Under the pieces are notes generated by a model. It saw nothing but the letters and a program-made list of their open reading frames with translations, was not told the origin of the DNA and made no database searches. From Rhodoplanes azumiensis (GTDB lineage Bacteria; Pseudomonadota; Alphaproteobacteria; Rhizobiales; Xanthobacteraceae): a stretch of DNA of 64,000 bases. Every line of letters starts with the position of its first letter. Position 1 is the stretch's first letter. Shown here in pieces: positions 50,804 to 59,246 of this stretch. The stretch is taken from contig NZ_JBHUIW010000004.1 in assembly GCF_042682915.1 (NCBI RefSeq), forward strand, positions 62,001-126,000. Reading direction: 5' to 3'. The translations under genes were made by a program, and so were the position numbers.

Positions 50804-51687
50804 GATCCGAAAACCTCTTCGGGCAGCCGGTCGAGGACCGCGGCGAGGGCCGCGCGCCAGTCGGGCTGCGCCATCTGATAACGTGCGATGGTCGAGGTGG
50901 AGTCGAGCCGCGAGTCGGCCGGCCGCCGCGCCGGGGTCGGATAGTCGGCCGTCGCGATGGCGACGACCTCGGGCGTCTTCGCGAGCCGCGGCCCTGCGAT
51001 CTCGAAGATCGCGCGCGCAAAGCCGCACCAGGTGGTCTCGCCCGCATCGGTGAAGTGGAACGTGCCGCCGTGGTCGTCCGGGTCGTTCACGAGCCGGGCC
51101 GCGATCGCGAGGCTGGCAGCCGCGAGATCGGCCGACGACGTGGGCGTGCCGCGCTGGTCGTCGACGACGCGCAGCACGTCGCGCTCGCGGCCGAGCCGCA
51201 GCATGGTCTTCATGAAGTTGCCGCCGAACGGGCCGTAGACCCAGGCGGTGCGCAAAATCACGGTTCGCGCCGAAGAGGCACGAACGGCCTGCTCGCCCGC
51301 CTCCTTGCTGGCCCCGTAGACTCCGAGCGGAGCGACCGGATCGGTCGGGAGATAGGGCGCGCCCTTGGTGCCGTCGAACACGTAGTCGGTCGAGACATGG
51401 ACGAGCGGGACGCCCTTGGCGGCGGCCGCGGCGGCGAGCCGGCCCGGCGCCTCGGCGTTGAGCACGACGGCGAGATCGCGCTCGCTCTCGGCCTTGTCGA
51501 CGGCCGTGTAGGCGGCGGCGTTGACGATCACGTCGACATCCTGCGCGGCGACATATGCCGCGATCGTCTCCGGCTGCGCGAGATCGAGGTCGCGGCGCGT
51601 CGGCGCGGCGATGCTCAGATCCGGACCGGCGTGGAGCATGATCTCGCGGCCGAGCTGGCCGGTGCCGCCGAGGAGCAGGAGTCTCAT
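50800..51687 (-). CDS. rfbD: dTDP-4-dehydrorhamnose reductase
   Basis: Last step of dTDP-L-rhamnose synthesis, reducing the 4-keto group. 295 residues: LLLLGGTGQLGREI (dinucleotide binding), DVIVNAAAYTAVDKAE, STDYVFDG, catalytic VYGASKEAGEQAV, and LRTAWVYGPFGGNFMKTML. In operon with rfbB and rfbA; the rfbC epimerase is not present between or beside them. Confidence 0.95.
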   Translation of the reverse strand: MRLLLLGGTGQLGREIMLHAGPDLSIAAPTRRDLDLAQPETIAAYVAAQDVDVIVNAAAYTAVDKAESERDLAVVLNAEAPGRLAAAAAAKGVPLVHVSTDYVFDGTKGAPYLPTDPVAPLGVYGASKEAGEQAVRASSARTVILRTAWVYGPFGGNFMKTMLRLGRERDVLRVVDDQRGTPTSSADLAAASLAIAARLVNDPDDHGGTFHFTDAGETTWCGFARAIFEIAGPRLAKTPEVVAIATADYPTPARRPADSRLDSTSTIARYQMAQPDWRAALAAVLDRLPEEVFGS

Positions 51688-51699
51688 GACGCGACCATG

Positions 51700-52770
51700 T
51701 CAGCGCATCGCGGCGAGGCCGCGCCGCGCCGCCGCGTCCTCGATCGTCAACAGCGGCTCCCACCAGGCACGGTTGTCGAGATACCACTGCACGGTGCGGC
51801 GCAGTCCCGTCTCGAACGACTCCTTCGGCCGCCAGCCGAGCTCGCGTTCGAGCTTGGAGAAATCGATGGCGTAGCGGAAGTCGTGGCCCGGCCGGTCGCG
51901 CACGAAGGTGATCAGATCGCGATGCGGCCCCTTCGCACGCGGCGCGAGATCATCGAGCACGGCGCAGAGTGTCGTCACCACGTCGATGTTGCGCCGCTCC
52001 GCGTCGCCGCCGACATTGTAGGTCTCGCCGACCCGCCCCTGCGCCAGGATCAGGGCCAGCGCGCGCGCATGATCCTCGACGAACAGCCAGTCGCGGACGT
52101 TCTCGCCCTCGCCGTAGACCGGCATCGGCTCGGAGGCGAGCCCCTTGATCAGGTTGAGCGGGATCAGCTTCTCGGGGAACTGGCGCGGCCCGTAGTTGTT
52201 CGAGCAGTTGCTGATCAGGACGGGCAGCCCGTAGGTGTGCCCCCAGGCGCTGACCAGATGGTCTGACGCCGCCTTGGAGGCCGAGTAGGGCGAGCGCGGA
52301 TCGTAGGGCGTCGTCTCGGTGAACGTCCCGGTCTCGCCCAGCGCCCCGAACACCTCGTCGGTCGAGACGTGATGAAACCGGAACGCCTTGGCCCGCTCGG
52401 GCGAGAGCCCGCGCCAGTGCCCGAGCGCCGCCTGAAGCAGCGTCGCGGTGCCGACCACGTTGGTGGTGACGAAGTCCATCGGGCCGTCGATCGAGCGGTC
52501 GACATGGCTCTCGGCGGCGAGATGCATCACGGCGTCGGGGTCGAAGTCGGAAAACAGCGCCGCCATGCGCGGGGCGTCGCAGACGTCGGCGCGCACGAAG
52601 CGATAACCCGGACGGTCGTCGAGCCCGGCGAGTGACGCGAGATTTCCCGCATAAGTGAGCTTGTCGACCACCAGCACGTGCGCGCCGAGATCCTCGACCA
52701 GGTGGTGAACCACGGCCGAGCCGATGAAGCCCGCCCCGCCCGTGACCAGGATCCGCCGCCCCGTCAGCAT
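51700..52770 (-). CDS. rfbB: dTDP-glucose 4,6-dehydratase
   Basis: Second step of dTDP-L-rhamnose synthesis. 356 residues: ILVTGGAGFIGSAVVHHLVE, HLAAESHVDRSIDGP, HHVSTDEVFGALGE (catalytic Asp-Glu), SPYSASKAASDHLV (Y-x3-K), and NCSNNYGPRQFPEKLIPL. Start chosen at MLTGRRILVTGG with GAGGGGA upstream; the open frame upstream lacks family sequence. First gene of the leftward rfb operon. Confidence 0.96.
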   Translation of the reverse strand: MLTGRRILVTGGAGFIGSAVVHHLVEDLGAHVLVVDKLTYAGNLASLAGLDDRPGYRFVRADVCDAPRMAALFSDFDPDAVMHLAAESHVDRSIDGPMDFVTTNVVGTATLLQAALGHWRGLSPERAKAFRFHHVSTDEVFGALGETGTFTETTPYDPRSPYSASKAASDHLVSAWGHTYGLPVLISNCSNNYGPRQFPEKLIPLNLIKGLASEPMPVYGEGENVRDWLFVEDHARALALILAQGRVGETYNVGGDAERRNIDVVTTLCAVLDDLAPRAKGPHRDLITFVRDRPGHDFRYAIDFSKLERELGWRPKESFETGLRRTVQWYLDNRAWWEPLLTIEDAAARRGLAAMR

Positions 52771-53074
52771 CGTCCCCTCGCTCGCGCCCTGCGCCCGCGC
52801 CGCCGCGCACGTTTCTCTGCGCCTCTGGCGCCGGTCGCCGGCACCTTGTAGGCGGCCGGCACGCCGCACTCAAGCGGTCCGGCGGCGGTCCCCGCTGCCG
52901 CTCGTCGCCGCGAAGGCGGGGATCCCGGAGCGGCGGGTCGTGGCGCCCCGGGTCTCGGGCTTCGCGCGGGTGCGAGCGGAGTTCGGGTCGACTTCAGTGG
53001 AAACCGCTCTAGGATGTCGGGTCCGCGCCGGTCCGGCCGGCCGCGCGAAGCCCGGAAGCCGTCCCTCGACACCC
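52771..53074. other. Intergenic region between divergent rfbB and lysR; no gene seen
   Basis: About 300 GC-rich bases. A short CGCGAAGGCGGGGATCC palindromic fragment lies near 52908-52928. Open reading frames here are frame extensions of the neighbours without family similarity. It should carry the rfbB promoter and possibly a LysR operator; none is readable with confidence. Confidence 0.5.
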
Positions 53075-54043
53075 ATGCGCGCCCTGCTCTCGCACGACCT
53101 CCAGACGCTCCGCATCTTCCTCACGGCCTGCGAGCTGCGCAGCATGAGCAAGGCGTCGGAGCGCCTCAACATCGCGCTCTCGGCGGCGAGCCGCCGCGTC
53201 AGCCTGCTGGAGCACGAGGTCGGCACCCAGCTCATCCTGCGCCGCCCGCACGGCATCGAGCCGACGGCGGCCGGCATCACCATGATGAACTACGCCCGCG
53301 ACGTGCTCCGTCTCGGCGAGAAGCTGCAGGTGAACCTCGAGGAGCACCGGCTGGGCGTGCGCGGCTATGTGCGGATGTGCGCGTCGAGCTCGGTGCTGGT
53401 GCATCGCCTCGCCCACGACCTGTCGCGCTTCGTCACGGCCAATCCGGAGATCAAGCTCGATCTCGAGGAGCGGCCGAGCGAGTCGACCATCGACGCGGTG
53501 CTGCACAAGCAGTGCGATCTCGGCGTCATCGTGAAGAGCAGCGACGTCGACGGCCTCGCCGTGATCCCCTACGAGGGCGACCAGCTCGCCGTGGCGCTGC
53601 GCGGCGACCACCCGCTCGCCGACCGCAAGGCGCTCGCCTTCGCCGACATCCTCGACGAGGATCTGGTCGGGCTGGAGAGCGGCACCGCCGTGCACCGCCT
53701 GCTCTCGTTCCGGGCTCGCGAGCTCGGGCGGGTGATGAAAACACGCGTCCAGGTGCGCAGCTTCGAGGTCATGTGCCTGATGATCTCCGAGGGACTCGGC
53801 GTCGGCGTGCTGCCCGAGAAGGCCGTCCAACCGCTCGCCGCGGCCATGGGGCTGCGCCTCGTCCGCCTCGCCGAGCCGTGGGCGGCGCGCGAATACGCGA
53901 TCTGCGTGCTGGCCGGCGAGGAGCCGGCGCCGCCCGCGCGGCGCCTGATCGATTTCCTGACCGACCGCCCGAGCGCACCGCCGAAGCGGACCCGGTTTTC
54001 GCCGCGCGGCACCGGGCGGAAGGGGCGCACGGCGGGGCGGTGA
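53075..54043 (+). CDS. LysR-family transcriptional regulator
   Basis: 322 residues. N-terminal winged helix at about 1-65 (LQTLRIFLTACELRSMSKASERLNIALSAASRRVSLLE, in parts; EPTAAG), then a periplasmic-binding-like effector domain (about 90-300). It stands just upstream of, and on the same strand as, the acyl-CoA dehydrogenase/amidase/transporter cluster, which it may control; LysR regulators are more often divergent from their targets. Start chosen at the family N-terminus MRALLSHDLQTLR. Confidence 0.88.
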   Translation: MRALLSHDLQTLRIFLTACELRSMSKASERLNIALSAASRRVSLLEHEVGTQLILRRPHGIEPTAAGITMMNYARDVLRLGEKLQVNLEEHRLGVRGYVRMCASSSVLVHRLAHDLSRFVTANPEIKLDLEERPSESTIDAVLHKQCDLGVIVKSSDVDGLAVIPYEGDQLAVALRGDHPLADRKALAFADILDEDLVGLESGTAVHRLLSFRARELGRVMKTRVQVRSFEVMCLMISEGLGVGVLPEKAVQPLAAAMGLRLVRLAEPWAAREYAICVLAGEEPAPPARRLIDFLTDRPSAPPKRTRFSPRGTGRKGRTAGR

Positions 54044-54077
54044 GTTGTCGGTGGCCGCGAGGCGCCTCTGGCTCACC

Positions 54078-54191
54078 CCGTCACCCTGAGGCGCTCGGCC
54101 CGTCAGGGGCGAGCCTCGAAGGGCGACGGCCGAGGTGCCGGGGCCGCATCCTTCGAGGCTCGAGCTTCGCCCGAGCGCCTCAGGATGACGG
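54078..54191. repeat. Palindromic intergenic repeat, family B (copy 3)
   Basis: CCGTCACCCTGAGGCGCTCGG, GGGCGAGCCTCGAAGGGCGA on the left; GCATCCTTCGAGGCTCGAGC, CCGAGCGCCTCAGGATGACGGGG on the right. The two arms are mirror images around a short centre, as in copies 1 and 2. Lies between lysR and the acyl-CoA dehydrogenase gene. Confidence 0.85.
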
Positions 54192-54302
54192 GGACAGCCC
54201 CCGCGCCGCCCCCGGTTTCCAATTCCGCGAAACCAGCCTCGGCCGATTTCTGATTCCAACTCGGGCCGCGCTGCCGATACCGTTTCGAGGCGAGGACGAT
54301 CG

Positions 54303-55472
54303 ATGCCGCTGACCCTGCCGTCGACCACCGATCACGAGGACATCCGCGAGGCCGTGCGCGCGCTTTGCGCCGACTTCCCGGCCGAGTACTGGCGCACGCT
54401 CGACGAGACCGCCGCCTATCCGGAAGCCTTCGTCGATGCCCTCACAAAAGCCGGCTGGCTGGCCGCGCTGATCCCCCAAGACTACGGCGGCTCCGGGCTC
54501 GGCGTCACCGAGGCGTCGATCATCCTGGAGGAGATCAACCGGGCCGGCGGCAACTCGGGCGCCTGCCACGGCCAGATGTACAACATGTCGACGCTCTTGC
54601 GCGCCGGCTCCCCCGAGCAGAAGCAGCGGATCCTGCCGCGCATCGCCACCGGCGAGATCCGCATGCAGTCGATGGCCGTTACCGAGCCGACCACCGGCTC
54701 CGACACGACCAAGCTCAAGACCACGGCCGTGAAGCAGGGCGACCGGTACGTCGTCAACGGCCAGAAGGTGTGGACGTCGCGGCTGCAGCACTCGGATCTG
54801 ATGATCCTGCTCGCCCGCACCACGCCGCTCGACCAGGTGAAGAAGAAGTCGCACGGCCTCTCGGTGTTCCTGGTCGACGTCGCCGAAGCGATGAAGGCCG
54901 GCATGACGGTGCGGCCGATCCGCAACATGGTCAATCACGAGACCAACGAGGTGTTCTTCGACGCGCTCGAGATCCCGGCCGAGAACCTGATCGGCCAGGA
55001 GGGCGAGGGCTTCCGATACATCCTCGAAGGCCTCAACGCCGAGCGCACCCTGATCGCGGCGGAATGCATCGGCGACGGTCATTGGTTCGTCGACAAGGCG
55101 GTCGCCTACGGGCGCGACCGCGTCGTGTTCGGCCGGCCGATCGGCCAAAATCAGGGCATCCAGTTTCCGATCGCCCAGGCGCACATCCACGTCGAAGCGG
55201 CGAGCCTGATGCGATTCAAGGCGGCGGCCCTGCACGACGCGGGACAGCCCTGCGGCGCCGAGGCCAACATGGCGAAGCTGTTGGCCGCCAACGCCTCGTG
55301 GGAGGCGGCCAACGCCTGCCTGCAGACGCATGGCGGCTTCGGCTTCGCGGCCGAGTACGACGTCGAGCGAAAGTTCCGCGAGACCCGGCTCTATCAGGTG
55401 GCGCCGATCTCCTCGAACCTGATCCTCGCCTATGTGGGAGAGCACGTGCTCGGCCTCCCGCGATCCTATTGA
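54303..55472 (+). CDS. Acyl-CoA dehydrogenase family protein
   Basis: 389-residue flavoenzyme. FAD/substrate segments MAVTEPTTGSDTTKLKT (about 125-141) and a late QTHGGFGFAAEYDVERKFRETRLYQ helix are typical. The usual C-terminal Y-x-G-T-x-E-I catalytic motif is replaced by YQVAPIS, so the base glutamate of short/medium-chain enzymes is missing; E247 in NAERTLIAA occupies the position of the base in isovaleryl-CoA dehydrogenase, so activity can be retained. First of a co-directional cluster with an amidase and CoA-transferase; substrate unknown. Confidence 0.88.
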   Translation: MPLTLPSTTDHEDIREAVRALCADFPAEYWRTLDETAAYPEAFVDALTKAGWLAALIPQDYGGSGLGVTEASIILEEINRAGGNSGACHGQMYNMSTLLRAGSPEQKQRILPRIATGEIRMQSMAVTEPTTGSDTTKLKTTAVKQGDRYVVNGQKVWTSRLQHSDLMILLARTTPLDQVKKKSHGLSVFLVDVAEAMKAGMTVRPIRNMVNHETNEVFFDALEIPAENLIGQEGEGFRYILEGLNAERTLIAAECIGDGHWFVDKAVAYGRDRVVFGRPIGQNQGIQFPIAQAHIHVEAASLMRFKAAALHDAGQPCGAEANMAKLLAANASWEAANACLQTHGGFGFAAEYDVERKFRETRLYQVAPISSNLILAYVGEHVLGLPRSY

Positions 55473-55479
55473 GGTGACG

Positions 55480-56865
55480 ATGGGGACGACCCGGAGGTTC
55501 GCCGACTGGGAGTCCCGCGACGAGGCGCAGCGCCGCGCCGCTCTCTCGCGCGCCCGAGACGCGGTGGCGACGCGCGGCCGCACGCTGCGGGCCGTCGTCG
55601 ATCTGATGCCGGCGGAGGACGAAGCGCCGGCGAGCGGGGTGCTCGCCGGGCTGACCTACGCCGCCAAGGACATGATCACGACCGGCGTCCACGCGCCGAG
55701 CTGGGGCCGCGCGGCGCCCTGCATCGACGCCGGCGCGCGCGCGAGCGTGCTGCGCCGACTCGACATGGCTGGCGCAACGCTGATCGCCACGGCCGAGATG
55801 ACCGAGCTCGCCTACGAGCCCTCGGGTCACAACGCGTCCAGGGGCCGCGCGCTCAACCCCTGGAGCTTCGATCATGTCGTCGGCGGCTCGTCGAGCGGAT
55901 CGGCCGCGCTGGTCGCGGCCGGTTGCTGCGACGTCGCGCTCGGCTCCGACACGGGCGGCTCGGTGCGCATTCCGGCCGCCTGCTGCGGCGTCACGGCGCT
56001 CAAGCCGACATTTGGGGCTCTGCCGCTCGACGGGGTGATGCCGCTCGCAGCAAGCCTCGACACGGTCGGGATCTTCGCCCGGAGTGCCGCGACGCTGGCG
56101 CATGCGTGGCCCGTGCTGTCGGCCACGCCGCACCACGACGCGGCACTGCCGCGCCGCGCCGTCCTGCTGATCGACACGCTCGCCGACTGCGAGCCGGCCG
56201 TCGTGCGGGCCTGCGAGGATGCGGCCGCCGTGCTCGCCGGCCTCGGCGTCGTGATCACGACTGCGGCCGGCTTCCCCGAGGAGGCGGACCGGCAGGCGCT
56301 GGTGATCATGCAGGCCGAGGCCGCGCGGACCCATGCCGCGCTGATCGAGGATCCCGGCACCGAGCCGGTGCTGAGAAAGCGCCTCGCCAAGGGTCTCGCC
56401 ATCGACGACGCTGCGCTGGCCGCCGCGCGGGCGACGCGCGGGCCGCTCGCCGCGGCGTTCCTGCGCGACACGTTGGGCGACGCCGACGTCGCGTTGCTGC
56501 CCGTGATGCCGATCGCGACACCGCGCGTCGCCACAGTGACGCCCGGGGATCCGGCCTTCGATCCGAAGCGGCTCTATGCGCTCAGCCGCTTCACCCGCTT
56601 CGTCAACGTGCTGGGCCTGCCGGCGCTGGCGCTGCCAGCGGGCTTCGACGACGCCGGCCTGCCGATCGGCCTCCAGATCGTCGGTCGCGCCGGCGCCGAA
56701 GCCCGGCTCATCGCGCTCGGTCGGGCCTTCCAGACGCGCACCGCCTGGCACGGCCGCGTGCCGCGCGCGATCGCCGACCAGATCACGATCGACGAGATCA
56801 CGACGGATGCGATCGCCACGGGCGCGCTGACCACGGGCGCGATCGCCGGAGGATTTGCCGCATGA
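55480..56865 (+). CDS. Amidase-signature enzyme
   Basis: 461 residues with the complete Ser-cisSer-Lys triad: lysine in TYAAKDMITTG, VGGSSSGSAALVAAG, and GSDTGGSVRIPAACCG. It would hydrolyse an amide to acid and ammonia. It lacks the C-terminal domain of the AtzF-like protein found elsewhere in this window, so the two are different subfamilies. GAGGTG precedes the start by four bases; stop overlaps the CoA-transferase start (ATGA). Confidence 0.9.
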   Translation: MGTTRRFADWESRDEAQRRAALSRARDAVATRGRTLRAVVDLMPAEDEAPASGVLAGLTYAAKDMITTGVHAPSWGRAAPCIDAGARASVLRRLDMAGATLIATAEMTELAYEPSGHNASRGRALNPWSFDHVVGGSSSGSAALVAAGCCDVALGSDTGGSVRIPAACCGVTALKPTFGALPLDGVMPLAASLDTVGIFARSAATLAHAWPVLSATPHHDAALPRRAVLLIDTLADCEPAVVRACEDAAAVLAGLGVVITTAAGFPEEADRQALVIMQAEAARTHAALIEDPGTEPVLRKRLAKGLAIDDAALAAARATRGPLAAAFLRDTLGDADVALLPVMPIATPRVATVTPGDPAFDPKRLYALSRFTRFVNVLGLPALALPAGFDDAGLPIGLQIVGRAGAEARLIALGRAFQTRTAWHGRVPRAIADQITIDEITTDAIATGALTTGAIAGGFAA

Positions 56866-58052
56866 CCAAGTCTCCCTCGTCGGCGCTCGCCGGCTTGCGC
56901 ATCCTCGATCTCACCCGCGTGCGGGCCGGCCCGACCTGCTGCCGCGTGTTCGCCGATTTCGGCGCCGACGTGATCAAGATCGAGGCGCCGGCCGGCGTCG
57001 ATCCGAACGAGGGCACCAACGGCGCCCGCAGCGGCGCCGACATGCAGAACCTCCACCGCAACAAGCGCAGCGTCACGCTGAACCTGAAGACGGCGAAGGG
57101 TCTCGCGCTGTTCAAGCGCATGGTCGAGACCGCCGACGTGGTGGTCGAGAACTACCGGCCCGACGTCAAGATCCGGCTCGGCATCGCCTACGAGGATCTG
57201 AAAGCCGTCAACCCGCGCATCATCCTCGCCTCGATATCGGGCTTCGGCCAGGACGGACCCTATCGGCATCGCCCGGGTTTCGATCAGATCGCGCAAGGCA
57301 TGGGCGGGCTGATGGGGGTGACGGGCCTGCCCGGCCAGGGGCCCGTGCGGGCCGGGATCGCGGTCGCGGATTCCTCCGCCGGCCTCTACGCGGCGATCGG
57401 GATTCTGGTGGCGCTCGCCGAGCGCGCGCGCTCCGGCGAGGGCCAGTGGGTCTGCTGCTCGCTGCTGCAGGCGCAGATCGCCATGATGGACTTCCAGGCG
57501 GCCAAGTATCTGGTCGAGGGAACGGTGCCGAAGCAGGCCGGCAACGACCACCCCTACACGACCCCGATGGGCGTGATGAGGACGGCGGACGGCTGGATCA
57601 ACATCGGTGTCGGCGGCCAGGGCCAGTGGCGCGCTTTTTGCGACGCGATCGGCGAGCCGGCGCTCGCGACCCACCCGGACTACGACTGCCAGGAGAGCCG
57701 CCTGCGCAACCGTGATGCGTTGAAGGAGCGGCTCGCCGCGGTGTTCGCTCGCAAGACGTCGCACGACTGGCTGACCCTGCTCGAGGAGGCGAACGTGCCG
57801 GCCGGCCCGATCTACGCCATGGACGAGGTGTTCGCCGATCCGCAGGTGCAGCATCTCGGCATCGCCGTGCCGGTGGAGGATCCCGAGCGCGGCACGCTGC
57901 GCCTGGTCGGCCAGCCGGTCGCGCTGTCGCGCACCCCGGCGGCGCTCACGACGCTGCTGCCGGCGGCCGGCGCCCACAACGACCAGATCCTGTCCGAGCT
58001 CGGGCTCGGCCCGGACGAGATCGAGACGCTCCGCAAGGAACGGGTGATCTGA
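56862..58052 (+). CDS. CaiB/BaiF-family (class III) CoA-transferase
   Basis: 396 residues. LAGLRILDLTRVRAGPTCCRVFADFGADVIKIE (in parts), the NLHRNKRSVTLNLKTAKG core, VVVENYRPDVKIRLG, and SISGFGQDGPYRHRPGFDQIAQGMGG (in parts) are the family markers. It transfers CoA between carboxylic acids. Position between an amidase and acyl-CoA dehydrogenase gene suggests activation of the acid produced by the amidase. Confidence 0.93.
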   Translation: MTKSPSSALAGLRILDLTRVRAGPTCCRVFADFGADVIKIEAPAGVDPNEGTNGARSGADMQNLHRNKRSVTLNLKTAKGLALFKRMVETADVVVENYRPDVKIRLGIAYEDLKAVNPRIILASISGFGQDGPYRHRPGFDQIAQGMGGLMGVTGLPGQGPVRAGIAVADSSAGLYAAIGILVALAERARSGEGQWVCCSLLQAQIAMMDFQAAKYLVEGTVPKQAGNDHPYTTPMGVMRTADGWINIGVGGQGQWRAFCDAIGEPALATHPDYDCQESRLRNRDALKERLAAVFARKTSHDWLTLLEEANVPAGPIYAMDEVFADPQVQHLGIAVPVEDPERGTLRLVGQPVALSRTPAALTTLLPAAGAHNDQILSELGLGPDEIETLRKERVI

Positions 58053-58066
58053 TGAGGATCGCAGAG

Positions 58067-58107
58067 CCGTCGTTCCACGGCGGCGCGCCAGCGCCTCGGA
58101 ATGACAG
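58067..58107. repeat. Short palindromic repeat, family C-like
   Basis: CCGTCGTTCCACGGCGGCGCGC, then AGCGCCTCGGAATGACAGG: the outer halves match family C ends (GTCGTTCC and GGAATGAC) without the unique centre. Lies between the CoA-transferase and binding-protein genes. Confidence 0.5.
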
Positions 58108-58180
58108 GAAGCGAAGACCGTATCGTGTGAGTCCGACCAGACGCAGCATGCCCACCCCCGTCCCGTGAAGGAGGATGCCG

Positions 58181-59182
58181 ATGCGCCGTAGAGACCTCGC
58201 CCTGTTCGTCGTCGCCGCGCTGACGATCGTTTCGCCGCTCGGGCTCGTCGCGCCGGCCGCCGCCGCCGGACCCGAGCCGAAGCCGCTCCCGACACCGGTC
58301 GAGCTGACCGTCGGCTATCAGAAGGTCGGTCATCTCGCGCCGATGCTGATGATCGCCGACAGGCTCAAGCCGCTCGGGGTCGATCTGAAGCTCGTCGAGT
58401 TCGCCCGCTACGCCGACGCCCGCACGGCCCTGCTCGCCGGCTCGCTCGACGTCGCTTCGGTCGGTCCCGCCGATCTCGCCATCTCGCTCGCGCAAGGCTC
58501 GACCGACGTGGTCGGCATCATGGGGGTCGGCTCCTCGCCCAAATACGTGATCGGTCGCACCGGCGTGAAGCTCGACTCCTTCGAGGATCTGAAGGGCAAG
58601 AAGATCGCCATCGCGCCGGGATCGGCCGTTTGGTTCCAGTTCGCCGCGACGCTGGTCGAGAAGGGCGTGCCCTACAACAGCTTCCAGGCCGTCAACATCC
58701 AGGGTGGCGGCGCCAACTTCAACCAGGCGCTCAAGAAGGGCGAGGTCGACGGGATCGTCACCTGGGAGCCGTTCGAGTCGATCCCGGTGATGGAGGGCTA
58801 CGGCTTCTTCGCCAAGAACCTCGAATACTCCTCGTCCAAGGCGGTCGGCGCCGAGCTCGGCATGATCATGGCGTCGAAGACGGCGGCGACCAAGAAGCGC
58901 GACGCCATGGAACGCTTCGTCTGGGCCTATCTGGACGCCCAGGATCAGCTCAAGAAAGACCCGGCGAAGTTCGCCGAGGCCTACGCCAAGCTCTCCGGCA
59001 TGCAGCCCGACATCGCCGCCAAGGCCGCGCAGATCATCACGCTCGGCGAGGTCGTGTCGCCGGATCAGATCAAGCGCCAGGCCAAGGCCTTCGCGGATCT
59101 CGGCGTGATCCAGAAGGACGTCTCGGGCCAGATCGACGGCGCCTGGGACGGCAGCTTCGTCACCAAGGCGCTCGGCAAGTGA
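58181..59182 (+). CDS. ABC transporter substrate-binding protein, NitT/TauT (SsuA/THI5-like) family
   Basis: 333-residue periplasmic binding protein. The MRRRDLALFVVAA start is a signal with a twin-arginine-like RRRD; mature part begins near AAAAG. VELTVGYQKVGHLAPMLMIADRLKPLG (in parts), ALLAGSLDVASVGPADLAISLAQG (in parts) and VDGIVTWEPFESIP are typical. An AAGGAGG site ends six bases before the ATG at 58181 and abuts another ATG at 58175; the former is preferred. Ligands of the family include sulfonates, nitrate, and thiamine/pyrimidine precursors; none is assignable here. Confidence 0.88.
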   Translation: MRRRDLALFVVAALTIVSPLGLVAPAAAAGPEPKPLPTPVELTVGYQKVGHLAPMLMIADRLKPLGVDLKLVEFARYADARTALLAGSLDVASVGPADLAISLAQGSTDVVGIMGVGSSPKYVIGRTGVKLDSFEDLKGKKIAIAPGSAVWFQFAATLVEKGVPYNSFQAVNIQGGGANFNQALKKGEVDGIVTWEPFESIPVMEGYGFFAKNLEYSSSKAVGAELGMIMASKTAATKKRDAMERFVWAYLDAQDQLKKDPAKFAEAYAKLSGMQPDIAAKAAQIITLGEVVSPDQIKRQAKAFADLGVIQKDVSGQIDGAWDGSFVTKALGK

Positions 59183-59246
59183 TCCGGCCGCCCGTGATCC
59201 GTTTGCCCAGCCCCGCGGCTTGACGACGAGACGAGGACGCGCGCTG

